DNA from: Gemmatimonadota bacterium
Lineage (GTDB): Bacteria > Gemmatimonadota > Gemmatimonadetes > Longimicrobiales > Gaopeijiaceae
Assembly (NCBI GenBank): GCA_028873845.1
Contig: JAPPNO010000073.1
Coordinates: forward strand, 105,307-169,306
DNA: 64,000 nt
Direction of reading: 5' to 3'
A program made the position numbers and the translations under genes. Positions 21,508-30,348 of the stretch are shown here, in pieces. The notes beneath the pieces were generated by a model, which made no database searches, was not told where the DNA came from, and saw only the letters and a list, made by a program, of their open reading frames with translations. The first letter of the stretch is position 1, and each line of letters starts with the position of its first letter.

Positions 21508-22496
21508 GTCCCGCCTTTGCCCACCAGTCCGACGAAGACGCGCTCCAACCCGCGTTCGGCCCGATTCAGCGTTGTCACGTCGTGTCCGGACTCGACCAGC
21601 GCGCGGCACACTTCGGCCCGCAGATCCGTGTCGCCCTCCACCTGGAAGCTGACGGCGTCCGCGTCGCGGTCCACGCTGCCGGGAGAATCCGGGATCTCCA
21701 CGCCGGTCACTCCGGGGACCCGGGCGATGGCTGCCCGCGCGGCCCCGACCGCGGCCGCACGATCCCCATCCCCCGCCTTGGCGGCCTCGAGGCGCACCGT
21801 GACCGCCAGCCTGCGTGACGCGAACAGCTTCTCGCCCAGCTCCTCCTCGGTCCCGGAGGCCACGATCTCGCCGTCGTTGAGGATGAGCAGGCGGTCGCAG
21901 GTCCGGCTGATCTCGGGAAGGATGTGACTGGAAATCAGGATCGTGTGCGAGTCCTTGAGGGACCGGATCATCGCCCTCATCTCCATGATCTGCACGGGGT
22001 CGAGGTCGTGGGTCGGCTCGTCGAGGATGAGGAGTTCGGGCTCGTGGATGATGGCCTGCGCCACGCCCACCCGTTGGCGGTATCCCTGCGAGAGGTGTCC
22101 CGTGGGAATGTCGCGCACCTCGACGATTCGCGTGCGTTCCTGGACCTCGGGCATGCGCCGGGCCACCGCCTCGGGACTCATCCCCTTGATGCGTCCGGCG
22201 AAGGTCAGGTAGTCGGTGACCGTCATGTCGCGGTAGACGGGCGGCAGTTCGGGCAGGTAGCCCACCCGCTTCCGCACCGCGTGGGGGTCCCTGAGCACAT
22301 CGAAACCGTCGACCAGGGCCGTCCCCGACGACGGCCGCAGACCGCAGGCGAGGATGCGCAGCAGCGTGGTCTTGCCCACGCCGTTGAGCCCCAGGAACCC
22401 GACCGTGTTGCCCTTCTCGATCTCGAAGGACACGGGGCCCAGCGCCCGCTTGCTGCCGTAGTATTTGGTGACGTCGGTCAGATGGACCATTTGCAC
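21498..22496 (-). CDS. GldA-like ABC transporter ATP-binding protein
   Basis: A 332-residue ATPase. Walker A is GLNGVGKTT (Leu and Val replace the usual Pro and Ala), signature LSQGYRQRVG, Walker B LLILDEP followed by a D-loop THDLDP instead of the common TxGLDP, and switch His in ISSHIL. A C-terminal extension of about 100 residues (RRLAVTVRLEAAKAGDGDR onward) is typical of the CcmA/GldA group. It energises the permease and GldG-like protein encoded downstream. ATG at 22496 or 22490 are both possible. A 90-base gap separates it from the cytochrome gene upstream. Confidence 0.9.
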   Translation of the reverse strand: MQMVHLTDVTKYYGSKRALGPVSFEIEKGNTVGFLGLNGVGKTTLLRILACGLRPSSGTALVDGFDVLRDPHAVRKRVGYLPELPPVYRDMTVTDYLTFAGRIKGMSPEAVARRMPEVQERTRIVEVRDIPTGHLSQGYRQRVGVAQAIIHEPELLILDEPTHDLDPVQIMEMRAMIRSLKDSHTILISSHILPEISRTCDRLLILNDGEIVASGTEEELGEKLFASRRLAVTVRLEAAKAGDGDRAAAVGAARAAIARVPGVTGVEIPDSPGSVDRDADAVSFQVEGDTDLRAEVCRALVESGHDVTTLNRAERGLERVFVGLVGKGGTWH

Positions 22497-22586
22497 GCGC
22501 CCGCAATCGAGAGACGATGGTGGGACAGAAAAGCTAGAAGCGGCGCCGTGGAGGTCAAGTCTGCGGCGCGGCCCGGGCGGCCTCTC

Positions 22587-23774
22587 TCACAGCGACCTGA
22601 GAAAGCGGATCACCGCGAGTCTCGCCTCTTCCGGGAGCGCCTGGAAGGCGTCGCGGGCCGCCGCCGCCTCGCCGCCGTGGGCCGCAACCGCGCCAGCGAC
22701 GTCCGTCGCCCTGCCGTCGTGAAGCAAGCGGTCCCGGTGCCGCAATCCCCACAGGGGCGCGGTCCGCAGCTCGCCCGGCGCCGCGTCCACGCCGCAGACG
22801 TCCGCCAGCTCCTCGCCCAGGTCGTGCAGGAGAAGGTCGGAGTAGGGCCTGAAGACACGTTCGGACAGGGCCGTGGTGGCCGACTCGCCGGTGCGCATTT
22901 CCGCACGGTGGCACGATGCGCAGCCGATCTGGGCGAAGAGCGCTTCGCCCTGCTCGACGGTGTCCCTGGTGGCGGCGGACAGCTCGCTTTCGGGTGCGGG
23001 CGGCGCCAGGAAGCGCACGAAATCCGTGATGTGCCCCATGGTCTGGGCGTCGATTTCGGGGTCGGGCATGGGGTCCGCCTCCGGGGGGACGGGCGTCCCG
23101 TTTCGGGGCTCTTCGTCCGGGTGGCGGTGGGTGGTGAAGCCGAGCTCGAAGCGTAGCGCCGTGTCCACGAAGTCCTCTACGGTCGCTGCGTCGCCCTTGC
23201 GCCCGAACCTTGCCGAGCGGCCATCGCCCAACCGCGGCAGCCTCCCGGAGATGCCGTCCCCGTCACGGTCGTCCGGGTCGGCCCACTCCTCCAGCACCGC
23301 TTCGGGGACGGTTTCGAGCAGACCCAGGCCCAGAAGGGGCGGCCCGGTCATGAGCGCGGTGGCGGTGGCGCCTTCGGGGACCTCTTCGGGGCCCATTCCG
23401 TGCGCCTTGAGGAGGTCGGTCGCACGCCGCTGAATGTTGTCTCCGCCGATGGCGTGCAGGAGGTCGCAGCGGCCGTCCTCGAAGCGGGTGGCCTTGAGGA
23501 CGCGCAGCCGCTGGATCCCGCTCCCGCCCGTCACGGGCTGGTCGTGGCAGTCGCTGCATCGCTCGCCATTGTAGAGCGGGCCGAGCCCTTCGTCGGCGGT
23601 GGCGAGGCGTTCGAAGAGGGCGCGGCCGAGAAGGAAGCGGCCGCGTTCGCCGGTCGACAGCCCGGGCAGGGGTTCACCGGGGGCGGGAAGCGGCTCGGGC
23701 TCGGCGTCGGCGCACGCGGCGGCCACGACAGCGCAGAGCACGGCCACGCGGGCCGGGGCCCCGGTTGCGCTCAC
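22587..23774 (-). CDS. Di-haem c-type cytochrome lipoprotein (DUF1111/thiol-oxidoreductase-like)
   Basis: A 395-residue periplasmic protein. The signal ends in VAAAC. Two CxxCH haem sites are visible: CSDCH at residues 73-77 and CASCH about 250 residues later. Between them are GLGLLETVPEAVLEEWADPDDRDGDGISGR and FGRKGDAATVEDFVDTALRFELGFT, diagnostic of the di-haem oxidoreductase family related to MauG and cytochrome c peroxidases. The GTG at 23774 overlaps the upstream stop (GTGA), so it is made together with the parvulin-like lipoprotein. The substrate is unknown; family members are often tied to metal uptake or peroxide chemistry. Confidence 0.82.
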   Translation of the reverse strand: MSATGAPARVAVLCAVVAAACADAEPEPLPAPGEPLPGLSTGERGRFLLGRALFERLATADEGLGPLYNGERCSDCHDQPVTGGSGIQRLRVLKATRFEDGRCDLLHAIGGDNIQRRATDLLKAHGMGPEEVPEGATATALMTGPPLLGLGLLETVPEAVLEEWADPDDRDGDGISGRLPRLGDGRSARFGRKGDAATVEDFVDTALRFELGFTTHRHPDEEPRNGTPVPPEADPMPDPEIDAQTMGHITDFVRFLAPPAPESELSAATRDTVEQGEALFAQIGCASCHRAEMRTGESATTALSERVFRPYSDLLLHDLGEELADVCGVDAAPGELRTAPLWGLRHRDRLLHDGRATDVAGAVAAHGGEAAAARDAFQALPEEARLAVIRFLRSL

Positions 23775-25102
23775 GATCCCGATCCCCCGCTCCCGCCGGC
23801 TTCCGCAATCATTCCGCGCGCCAGAACGATCGACGCGAGCACCCCCCGCGGCCGCACCCTGTGGTCGATGCGTCCCCTCAACCATTCCTCGAGGAGGGGC
23901 GGCAACGACCTGGCGTCCAGCTGCCGCGAGACCAGGAGTTCCATGTGCCGGACCAGAGCGGAACGGGACGGCGCGTCCGGGGCATCGAGTTCCAGCTCGC
24001 GGGTCCAGTATTCGATCTCGTCGGCGTGGGCCGTGGCGAAGCTCTCTTCCAGCGTTGGGGACAGGACCTCTCCCGACGCCACCGCATCCGTGTAGCGCAG
24101 CTCGCGGATCCCCAGGTCGGTGATCAGCTGGACGCGAGCATCCTCGGCGGCCCCGGCGAGCTCGGCCAGCGATTCGGGCGGGAAGAAGTCGAGGTAGCGC
24201 GCAACCACTCCGGCGGTCAGCACGCCCCCTTCCCAGTTGGCCAGCGGCTGTGCCGACTCCAGCCACTCCGTCGGGTCTTCCGCCATCCGCCCCAGGACAG
24301 CCGTTCCACCCACCGCCGCCTCGAAGCCGCGTGACGTGAGTTCCTGCCGATTCGCCGCCGCGTCCGACTCCGCGAGGAATCGCTGCCGCAGCTGCTCCAT
24401 GTAGAGGGAGCCGACCTCCTCGTAGCGGGGCCGGTACACGATGTGAAACCCCTGCGCGCTCTGGACCACGGACGACACCTGTCCCGGCTCCAGCTGGAAG
24501 ACCACCCGGTCGAGCGTGGACGGCAGTTCGCCCAGGGCAAAGAGCCCCAGGAGTCCCCCGGCGCTCCGCGTTGCAAGATCCTCGCTCTCCGCCACCACCT
24601 GATCCCAGGAGCCCCCCTCGACCAGCGTCGAGAGGAGGCGATCCGCGGTGCGCTGCTGCAGCACTCGCTCGCTGGAGGAGGTTTCGGGTCCGACCCGCCG
24701 CAGCGCATGCGCGGCAAGGCGGAGCCTGCCATCGTTGAAGATCTCTTCGGCGGACGCCGCATCGAGGGTGATCTCGGAACCGAGCCGCGCCTCGCGGTCG
24801 GCATCGAGGACCGCCTCCCGGCGATCCAGCCAGGTGGCTTCGGCAAGCGCCTCGGACCCCCGCAGCGAATCTCCCGCCGCCGATCGCAGGGAGAGCGCGG
24901 CCATCGACACCCAGTGGTCGGCAAGCTGATGCACGGCCATCGAGTCCATGGGGAAGGGCTGCGCGAGCACGATCAACTCGGCCAGGCGCCCCTCGGTCAG
25001 GGTCCAGTCACCCGCCCTGGCCGCGACCCCGCGGTCCCTGAGGTCGCCGCATCCGGCCGCGACGGCGAGCAACAGCAGCGGACCGGCGAAGTTTCGTCCC
25101 AC
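23771..25102 (-). CDS. Parvulin-type (SurA/PpiC-like) lipoprotein foldase
   Basis: A 443-residue lipoprotein (signal ending in AVAAGC). The central part (about 150-225) is a parvulin-like domain: LVEGGSWDQVVAESEDLATRSAGGLLGLFALGELPSTLDRVVFQLEPGQVSSVVQSAQGFHIVYR. The flanking helical arms resemble SurA-type chaperones, where N- and C-terminal helices form the client cradle. Likely helps fold exported or outer-membrane proteins. It ends in a GTGA overlap with the di-haem cytochrome gene, perhaps because haem protein maturation needs it. A DUF4399 gene ends 13 bases upstream. Confidence 0.8.
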   Translation of the reverse strand: MGRNFAGPLLLLAVAAGCGDLRDRGVAARAGDWTLTEGRLAELIVLAQPFPMDSMAVHQLADHWVSMAALSLRSAAGDSLRGSEALAEATWLDRREAVLDADREARLGSEITLDAASAEEIFNDGRLRLAAHALRRVGPETSSSERVLQQRTADRLLSTLVEGGSWDQVVAESEDLATRSAGGLLGLFALGELPSTLDRVVFQLEPGQVSSVVQSAQGFHIVYRPRYEEVGSLYMEQLRQRFLAESDAAANRQELTSRGFEAAVGGTAVLGRMAEDPTEWLESAQPLANWEGGVLTAGVVARYLDFFPPESLAELAGAAEDARVQLITDLGIRELRYTDAVASGEVLSPTLEESFATAHADEIEYWTRELELDAPDAPSRSALVRHMELLVSRQLDARSLPPLLEEWLRGRIDHRVRPRGVLASIVLARGMIAEAGGSGGSGS

Positions 25103-25115
25103 GAGCCGCCGACCG

Positions 25116-25562
25116 CTACCGAACGACGACCGTGATCGTGTCGCTCACGGGGGGGTCCAGCGGGATGTGGACGCCGTCGGCCACGACCGCAATGATGCGG
25201 TGCTCGCCAGGCGTGAGGTCGGTCAGGGTGTACTCGGTCTCCGCCTGCCCCATGTGGTAGTGGACCCCCACATCGTTCGGAATCGGCAGGGCCCAGTCGA
25301 CATCCGCGTCCACGATCAGGTGATGGTGGCCGGTGCCGGCATCCATGTTGCCCGCGGCCACGATCTCCACCCCGTCGGTCTCGAGGACGAAGAGCACCGG
25401 GCCGGGGTCGAGCACAGCCCCGTCGGCCGGCTCCACGATTGTCACCGTGCCCGCCGCGGGGGCGGCTTCGGCCTCCGGTGCCGCGTCCCGGGACTGGTCC
25501 CCCGAATCCCCTCCGCAACCCACCAATGCGACTGACATCGCAACTGCCGCGAAACGGGTCAT
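25116..25562 (-). CDS. DUF4399 lipoprotein
   Basis: A 148-residue exported protein: signal ending in ALVGC, a short acidic linker, then a DUF4399 beta domain (VTIVEPADGAVLDPGPVLFVLE, TGHHHLIVDADVD, VHYHMGQAETEYTLTDLTPGEHRI). The conserved His in GHHHL and VHYHMG suggest metal binding, but function is not established. ATG at 25562 is chosen for the signal peptide. It heads the minus-strand series that continues with the parvulin-like and di-haem genes. Confidence 0.83.
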   Translation of the reverse strand: MTRFAAVAMSVALVGCGGDSGDQSRDAAPEAEAAPAAGTVTIVEPADGAVLDPGPVLFVLETDGVEIVAAGNMDAGTGHHHLIVDADVDWALPIPNDVGVHYHMGQAETEYTLTDLTPGEHRIIAVVADGVHIPLDPPVSDTITVVVR

Positions 25563-25855
25563 TCTTGCTGCTCCTCGTTTGCCGGATCTGGACTCGTCCG
25601 CGCCGCGCGGACGGACTCGAAGATCGGTCAAGTTGGCCCCGTCGACCGCCCGACGCCAGTCCGGACGCCGTGGGTCCTTCGGGGACCACCGGGTTCGCAT
25701 CACGCGACGAATGCCGCATCGCGCCTGGAACCACGGAGGCCGACCACTCCCAACGGATCGACTCCCTGAGCTGTCATGTATGCAACGTCAACGGCGAACC
25801 GGCCACCGCCGGCTGCGGGGCGCTTCGCCCGTCACTTTCCGGAGGAGATCCATCG

Positions 25856-26353
25856 ATGAACCGCACCCACCACCTCGCTCGCGTCGCGACGCCGGGACTC
25901 CTCGCCGCGGCGATCCTGCTCGCCCTGCCCGCATCCGCATTCGCCCAGCGCGGAGCGGGCGGCCAGGGCGGATTCGGCCAGAACCCCGGCATGGCGCTCT
26001 GGATGGCGCTGGATGACCGCTTCGACGAGTTCAGCAAGCAGCTCACCCTTACCGAAACCCAGACGGAGAGCGTCAAGAAGCTGCTGAAGGAGTTCACGGA
26101 AAAGAACGAGAATGTCAGCCGTCTGAAGGAGCTGTTTGCGAACATGCGCGCGAGCAGGGGTCAGAGGGGCGGCGGTGGAGCCGGCGGCGGCCGTGGCGGA
26201 GGCGGCATGCAGGGAATGCAGGAGATGAGGACCCTGATGCAGGAGTTGGGCCCCGCCTTCGAGGGGCTGCACGAGAAGGTCGTCGAGCTGCTCGACGAGG
26301 AGCAGAAGAAGACCTTGACCGGATTGCTCCAGCGGCGGCGCCCCGGCGGCTGA
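25856..26353 (+). CDS. Spy/CpxP-like periplasmic helical protein
   Basis: A 165-residue exported protein with GGAGGAG before the start and a cleavable signal ending in ASAFAQ. The mature part is helical: DDRFDEFSKQLTLTETQTESVKKLLKEF, a Gly-rich middle ([18 protein letters not shown]), then LHEKVVELLDEEQKKTLTGLLQRRR. The LTLTETQ and LDEEQKKT repeats resemble the LTxxQ motifs of Spy/CpxP proteins, which buffer unfolded or metal-stressed periplasmic proteins. Its stop abuts the stop of the convergent S9 peptidase gene with no bases between. Confidence 0.65.
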   Translation: MNRTHHLARVATPGLLAAAILLALPASAFAQRGAGGQGGFGQNPGMALWMALDDRFDEFSKQLTLTETQTESVKKLLKEFTEKNENVSRLKELFANMRASRGQRGGGGAGGGRGGGGMQGMQEMRTLMQELGPAFEGLHEKVVELLDEEQKKTLTGLLQRRRPGG

Positions 26354-28561
26354 CTACCGGTCCATCGTCATCTTCGGCTTGCCGCCGTACTCCTCGAACC
26401 ACTTCATCAGGTAGAGCTGGGTCCGCATGAAGTTCGACGGCTTCGAGCCGGTTCCGTGGTACTCGTCGTGGAACCATAGCAGCTTCGTCGGCACGCCCAG
26501 CTGCTTGAGCGCCTGGTAGTACTCCTCGGTCTGCGCCATCGGCGTGCGCAGGTCCAGTCCCCCGGTGATGAGGATCGTGGGCGTGGTGACCTTGCCGACG
26601 TGCATCAGCGGCGAGTGCTCCAGGTACTTGTCGGGGTTGTCCCAGGGGTAGCCCTCATAGCGGTAGTATCCCCAGACGGGAATGTCGGCGGTGCCCGCGA
26701 AGCTGATCCAGTTGGTGACGGGACAGCGCACGCCCGCCGCGGCGAAGCGCGTCGTGTGGCCGATCACCCAGCTTGAGAGGACGCCGCCGCCGCTGCACCC
26801 GGTCACGTACATCTGGTCCTCGTTGATGTAGCCGCGGGCGATGAGCGCGTCGACGCCGGCCATGAGGTCGTCGTAGTCGACCGAGGGGTAGCCGTTGTCG
26901 ATGGCGTTGCCGAAGTCGGTGCCGTACCCGGTGCTCCCACGCGGGTTCGTGTAGAGGGTGACGTACCCGTTGGCCGCGTAGTTCTGGTAGGGGTAGCTGA
27001 AGGCGACGTTGTACATGCCGTGCGGGCCGCCATGGATGTGCAGGATGAGGGGATAGCTCCCGGCGGGATCGAAACCGGGCGGCTTCACGATCCAGCCCTG
27101 CACCTGGGTGCCGCCGGTGGACTCGTACCAGATCTCCTCCACATCGCCGAGGCGCATGCCCGCGAGGACATCGTCGTTCACGTGCGTGAGCTGGCGGATC
27201 TCGCCGGGGCGGCCCAGGTCGAAGGCGACGACATCGCCGGGCCGGTGGGGGGAGGACAGCGTGCCGACGGCCTGGCCATCGCGGGTGGCCGAGGTGAGCG
27301 ACAGCATGTGGTTGCCTTCGGTAACCTGGCGGAGGTCGCCGCCCACGGTCGCGTAGTGGACGTTCATGTTGCCGCGGTCACCGGCGGTGAAGAAGACGCC
27401 GCGGGAGTCGTCGGACCAATGCATGGCACCGACGTCCCGGTCGAGTTCGCCCGAAACGAGTCGCGCGTTGCCGCCGTCGAGATCCATGACGTAGAGCTCG
27501 GTGGTCTTGTAGGTCTGCGACGTCCAGGGGTAGCCGGTGTACGCGATGCGGCGGCCGTCGGGGGACACCAGCGGCCGGCTCCAGGGGCCGCGCTCCGATG
27601 TCAGCTGGCGGATGTCGCCGCTCGCCAGGTCCATCGCGTAGATGTGCGATTCCCGGTACCTGTTGTCGGTGTCCTCCATGAGGCCGTCAAAGACGAGGGT
27701 GCCGGCGTCGGGCGTCATGCTGTAGCCCACGTTGCCGACCCCGGGGACGAAGGTCGCGCCCGCGTACCACTCCCCGGAGGTGAGCTGTTGGGCCGTGCCT
27801 CCGTCGGCGGGGACCCGGAACAGGTGCGTGAACCCCTCTTCGAGGAAGCCGATGCGGTCGTAGCGGAAGTGGATGCGATCGATGACACGGGGCGCCGGGG
27901 TCCACTTGGCGCCCTCCGGGGGTGCGGGAAGGTCGATGGGCCACGGGTCGGAGTGGGGGACGTGGCGCTGGAAGTAGATGTACGTGCCGTCGGGCGACCA
28001 CTTGAAGTTGGCGGGAGCCTCGATCTCGCGCGTGACCTGGGTGGTGGCGCCCTCGGCGTCCATCCAGCGCACGAAAATCTGCTGCCCGGAGGGTTCGCCG
28101 GGGGCCAGGTAGGCGATCCGCGTCCCGTCGGGGGACCAGCGGGGGCTGGAGCCCTTCAGCAGAAAGCGCTGGCGCCCGCCGTCGGCGTCCATGACGCGGA
28201 TCTCCGAATCGAAACGGTCCTCCAGCTTGTTGACCCAGGAGCGGGTGAAGAGGATCCGGGTGCCGTCGGGGGAGATCCGCGGATCGCCGACGCGTTCCAT
28301 GTCGAGGTAGTGGCCGACGGTGAGGAGGTCGGGGGCGGGGGTTTCCTGGGCGGTGGCGGGGGTGGGGGGGATGAGTGCGGTCAGGGCGAGGGCGGCCAGG
28401 GCCAGGATGGGCGGGCCGACCCTGGCCGGACCGAACGTGGTCAGGTCGGGCGTGCCAAGCGATCCCCGGCTCCCGGCGGCCCGTCGTGCGGTCCCTGCCG
28501 GCGTGCCGGAGGAGCTTCTGCGCGAACGGCTTGTGATTCCCGTCGTGTCGAGTGTCATCAC
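26354..28561 (-). CDS. S9-family prolyl oligopeptidase-like peptidase, exported
   Basis: A 735-residue serine peptidase. A hydrophobic signal (ILALAALALTALIPPTPATAQ) lies unusually deep at residues 50-72, so translation may begin at an internal GTG rather than the ATG at 28561. Residues of about 80-480 form a WD40-like beta-propeller with repeated SPDGTRI/SPDGRRI blocks. The C-terminal alpha/beta hydrolase domain has the nucleophile in VTGCSGGGVLSS, Asp in TGGLDLRTP and His in FHDEYHGTG. The family cuts short peptides, often dipeptides or acyl-aminoacyl ends. Divergent from the exonuclease gene, with 155 bases between. Confidence 0.88.
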   Translation of the reverse strand: MMTLDTTGITSRSRRSSSGTPAGTARRAAGSRGSLGTPDLTTFGPARVGPPILALAALALTALIPPTPATAQETPAPDLLTVGHYLDMERVGDPRISPDGTRILFTRSWVNKLEDRFDSEIRVMDADGGRQRFLLKGSSPRWSPDGTRIAYLAPGEPSGQQIFVRWMDAEGATTQVTREIEAPANFKWSPDGTYIYFQRHVPHSDPWPIDLPAPPEGAKWTPAPRVIDRIHFRYDRIGFLEEGFTHLFRVPADGGTAQQLTSGEWYAGATFVPGVGNVGYSMTPDAGTLVFDGLMEDTDNRYRESHIYAMDLASGDIRQLTSERGPWSRPLVSPDGRRIAYTGYPWTSQTYKTTELYVMDLDGGNARLVSGELDRDVGAMHWSDDSRGVFFTAGDRGNMNVHYATVGGDLRQVTEGNHMLSLTSATRDGQAVGTLSSPHRPGDVVAFDLGRPGEIRQLTHVNDDVLAGMRLGDVEEIWYESTGGTQVQGWIVKPPGFDPAGSYPLILHIHGGPHGMYNVAFSYPYQNYAANGYVTLYTNPRGSTGYGTDFGNAIDNGYPSVDYDDLMAGVDALIARGYINEDQMYVTGCSGGGVLSSWVIGHTTRFAAAGVRCPVTNWISFAGTADIPVWGYYRYEGYPWDNPDKYLEHSPLMHVGKVTTPTILITGGLDLRTPMAQTEEYYQALKQLGVPTKLLWFHDEYHGTGSKPSNFMRTQLYLMKWFEEYGGKPKMTMDR

Positions 28562-28716
28562 GTTTCTCCTGTTGCTTGTGACGCGGCGCGGCGCGACCCT
28601 GAACGGAGTCGGCCACCCCGCAACCGGGCTTGCGCGGGTGGGACAGTCATTCTATCGGCCCGGCCCCCACCCGGCGAGCCTCCCACCGCCCAATCACCGT
28701 CCGCCACCTCGATAAC

Positions 28717-29604
28717 GTGAACGTCCACCTCATCGACGGCACCTACGAGCTCTTCCGCCACCACTTCGGCGCGCCCCCCGCCACCGATCGCGAGGGACGG
28801 CCGGTGGGCGCCGTGCGCGGGGTGCTGGCCTCGCTCCTGGGCATGCTCGAGCGCGGCGCAACCCACATGGCCGTCGCCACCGACCACGTTATCGAGTCGT
28901 TCCGCAACGACCTGTGGCCCGGCTACAAGACGGGCGCGGGCATCGCTCCCGACCTTCTGGCCCAGTTCCACCCCCTCGAGGACGCGCTCCGGGCGATGGG
29001 CGTGCAGGTGTGGGCCATGGAGGAGCTGGAGGCGGACGACGGGCTGGCTTCGGGCGCGGCCCGGGCGGCGCGCGACGGGCGGGTCGAGCGCGTGTACATC
29101 TGCACGCCGGACAAGGACCTGTCGCAGTGTGTGGTGGGTGATCGGGTGGTGCAGTGGGACAGGCGGAAGGGCGAGGTGCGCGACGCGGATGGGGTGGTGG
29201 CGAAGTTCGGGGTGGGACCCGCGAGCATTCCGGACTACCTGGCGCTGGTGGGGGACAGCGCGGACGGGTTCCCGGGCATACCGGGGTGGGGTGCGAAGTC
29301 GACGGCAGCGGTGCTGGGCCGGTATCGTCACCTGGAGCACATTCCGGGGCGGGTGGACCGGTGGGACGTGCAGGTGCGGGGGGCGAAGCGGCTGGCGGCG
29401 ACGCTGGCTGCGAATCGCGCGGCGGCGATGCTGTTCCGGGACCTGGCGACGCTGCGGGACAGTGCGGCGCTCTTCGAGGATGTGGACGAGTTGGAGTGGA
29501 GGGGGGTGGATCGTGGCTTCGTCGAGTTGGCGGAGGGGTATGGAGTGCCGGGGCTGTGGAGGAGGGCGATGCGGCTGGGGGAGTCGCGGTTTGAGGGTGG
29601 GTGA
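28717..29604 (+). CDS. Stand-alone 5'-3' exonuclease (Pol I N-terminal/FEN-like)
   Basis: A 295-residue nuclease matching the 5'-3' exonuclease domain of DNA polymerase I. Metal-binding acids are visible in HLIDGTYELFR, AVATDHVIESFRNDLWPGYK, MEELEADDGLASGA and CTPDKDLSQCVV, followed by the helix-hairpin-helix region DYLALVGDSADGFPGIPGWGAKSTA. It would remove flaps or RNA primers. GTG at 28717 gives the start MNVHLIDG expected for the family; an upstream frame start adds a non-conserved tail. Pol I itself is not in the window. Confidence 0.85.
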   Translation: MNVHLIDGTYELFRHHFGAPPATDREGRPVGAVRGVLASLLGMLERGATHMAVATDHVIESFRNDLWPGYKTGAGIAPDLLAQFHPLEDALRAMGVQVWAMEELEADDGLASGAARAARDGRVERVYICTPDKDLSQCVVGDRVVQWDRRKGEVRDADGVVAKFGVGPASIPDYLALVGDSADGFPGIPGWGAKSTAAVLGRYRHLEHIPGRVDRWDVQVRGAKRLAATLAANRAAAMLFRDLATLRDSAALFEDVDELEWRGVDRGFVELAEGYGVPGLWRRAMRLGESRFEGG

Positions 29605-29627
29605 ATAACTGCGACGAGGGAGTCCGC

Positions 29628-29656
29628 TTGTCACTGACCATTCGATGATCTACAGT
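29628..29656 (+). promoter_or_regulatory. Candidate promoter with ACAGT-N6-ACTGT palindrome
   Basis: TTGTCA (29628-29633), 17 bases, TACAGT (29651-29656). The -10 box lies at the left arm of ACAGT-N6-ACTGT, similar to the operator-like element at 33971-33992. It would drive the TIGR04255 remnant and the following small gene. Confidence 0.5.
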
Positions 29657-29694
29657 CTACCTACTGTCTGGATCACGAATCCCCCATGTCCCGG

Positions 29695-29795
29695 CAGCAA
29701 CCAAGAGCTCTCATGGCCCGTAGACGCCACCTCTCCAGGGCGCCAATCCGCGAAGCGGTTCTCGATGTCCGTGTCGAGACCGGGGAGCCCGCTGA
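29695..29795 (+). pseudogene. 5' remnant of a TIGR04255 family gene
   Basis: In this frame the DNA encodes ARRRHLSRAPIREAVLDVRV, which looks like the conserved N-terminus of TIGR04255 proteins (normally about 250 residues). After roughly 30 codons the match stops and the frame closes near 29922. The remainder appears deleted, placing the next gene close behind the promoter. Confidence 0.5.
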
Positions 29796-29869
29796 TCCGA
29801 CCCGGCTGCGGGGAGCGACAGGTTTCGGCAGGCCCCCGGTATCGCTCCCAGGCGTCGTATGCCAGGGCG

Positions 29870-30262
29870 ATGGAGCGGCAGCTCGCCCAACTTGCCCGCA
29901 GGAGCAAGGGTCCCGGGTATAGGATGGCCAGGCTCGACCTCATCGATCTGCTCGCGGAATCCAGGTCGATGGAAGAAGGCACCGTGCTGCCCGGGACGTT
30001 CGCTAGAGCCAGACGCTTGCTCGACACCATCCCTACGGGATTCCCGGTGCCCGAGATCGCCGTCGACCCTGACGGCGAGGTCGCATTCGACTGGATTCGC
30101 AGCGATCGCACCATGCTATCGGTGAGCATCGGCGCCGAAGGAGACCCCAGCTACGCCGCCGGGCTCGCCGATGGCACTGCCTACGGGTTCGTTCGTTGGG
30201 GGGATACGTTTCCGAGCGCACTGAAGGACTTGATGCGACGCCTGTATTTGCCCGATGGGTGA
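29870..30262 (+). CDS. Small conserved-looking protein (partner of TIGR04255 genes)
   Basis: A soluble protein of 130 residues from ATG 29870, or 112 from ATG 29924. I cannot assign a named family. The body, ARRLLDTIPTGFPVPEIAVDPDGEVAFDW followed by SVSIGAEGDPSYAAGLADGTAYGFVRWGDTFP, resembles small proteins that I associate with TIGR04255 genes in other genomes. That agrees with the TIGR04255 remnant just upstream. No signal peptide or membrane segment. Function unknown; a two-gene immunity or stress cassette is conceivable. Confidence 0.6.
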   Translation: MERQLAQLARRSKGPGYRMARLDLIDLLAESRSMEEGTVLPGTFARARRLLDTIPTGFPVPEIAVDPDGEVAFDWIRSDRTMLSVSIGAEGDPSYAAGLADGTAYGFVRWGDTFPSALKDLMRRLYLPDG

Positions 30263-30348
30263 TCTCGCCCGGTTTCTCTTTCACCGCCGCCAATACGCTC
30301 CGAGCAAGCCTTAACAACTGATGCTCGCCAGAGGCGGGCGGAGCCCGG

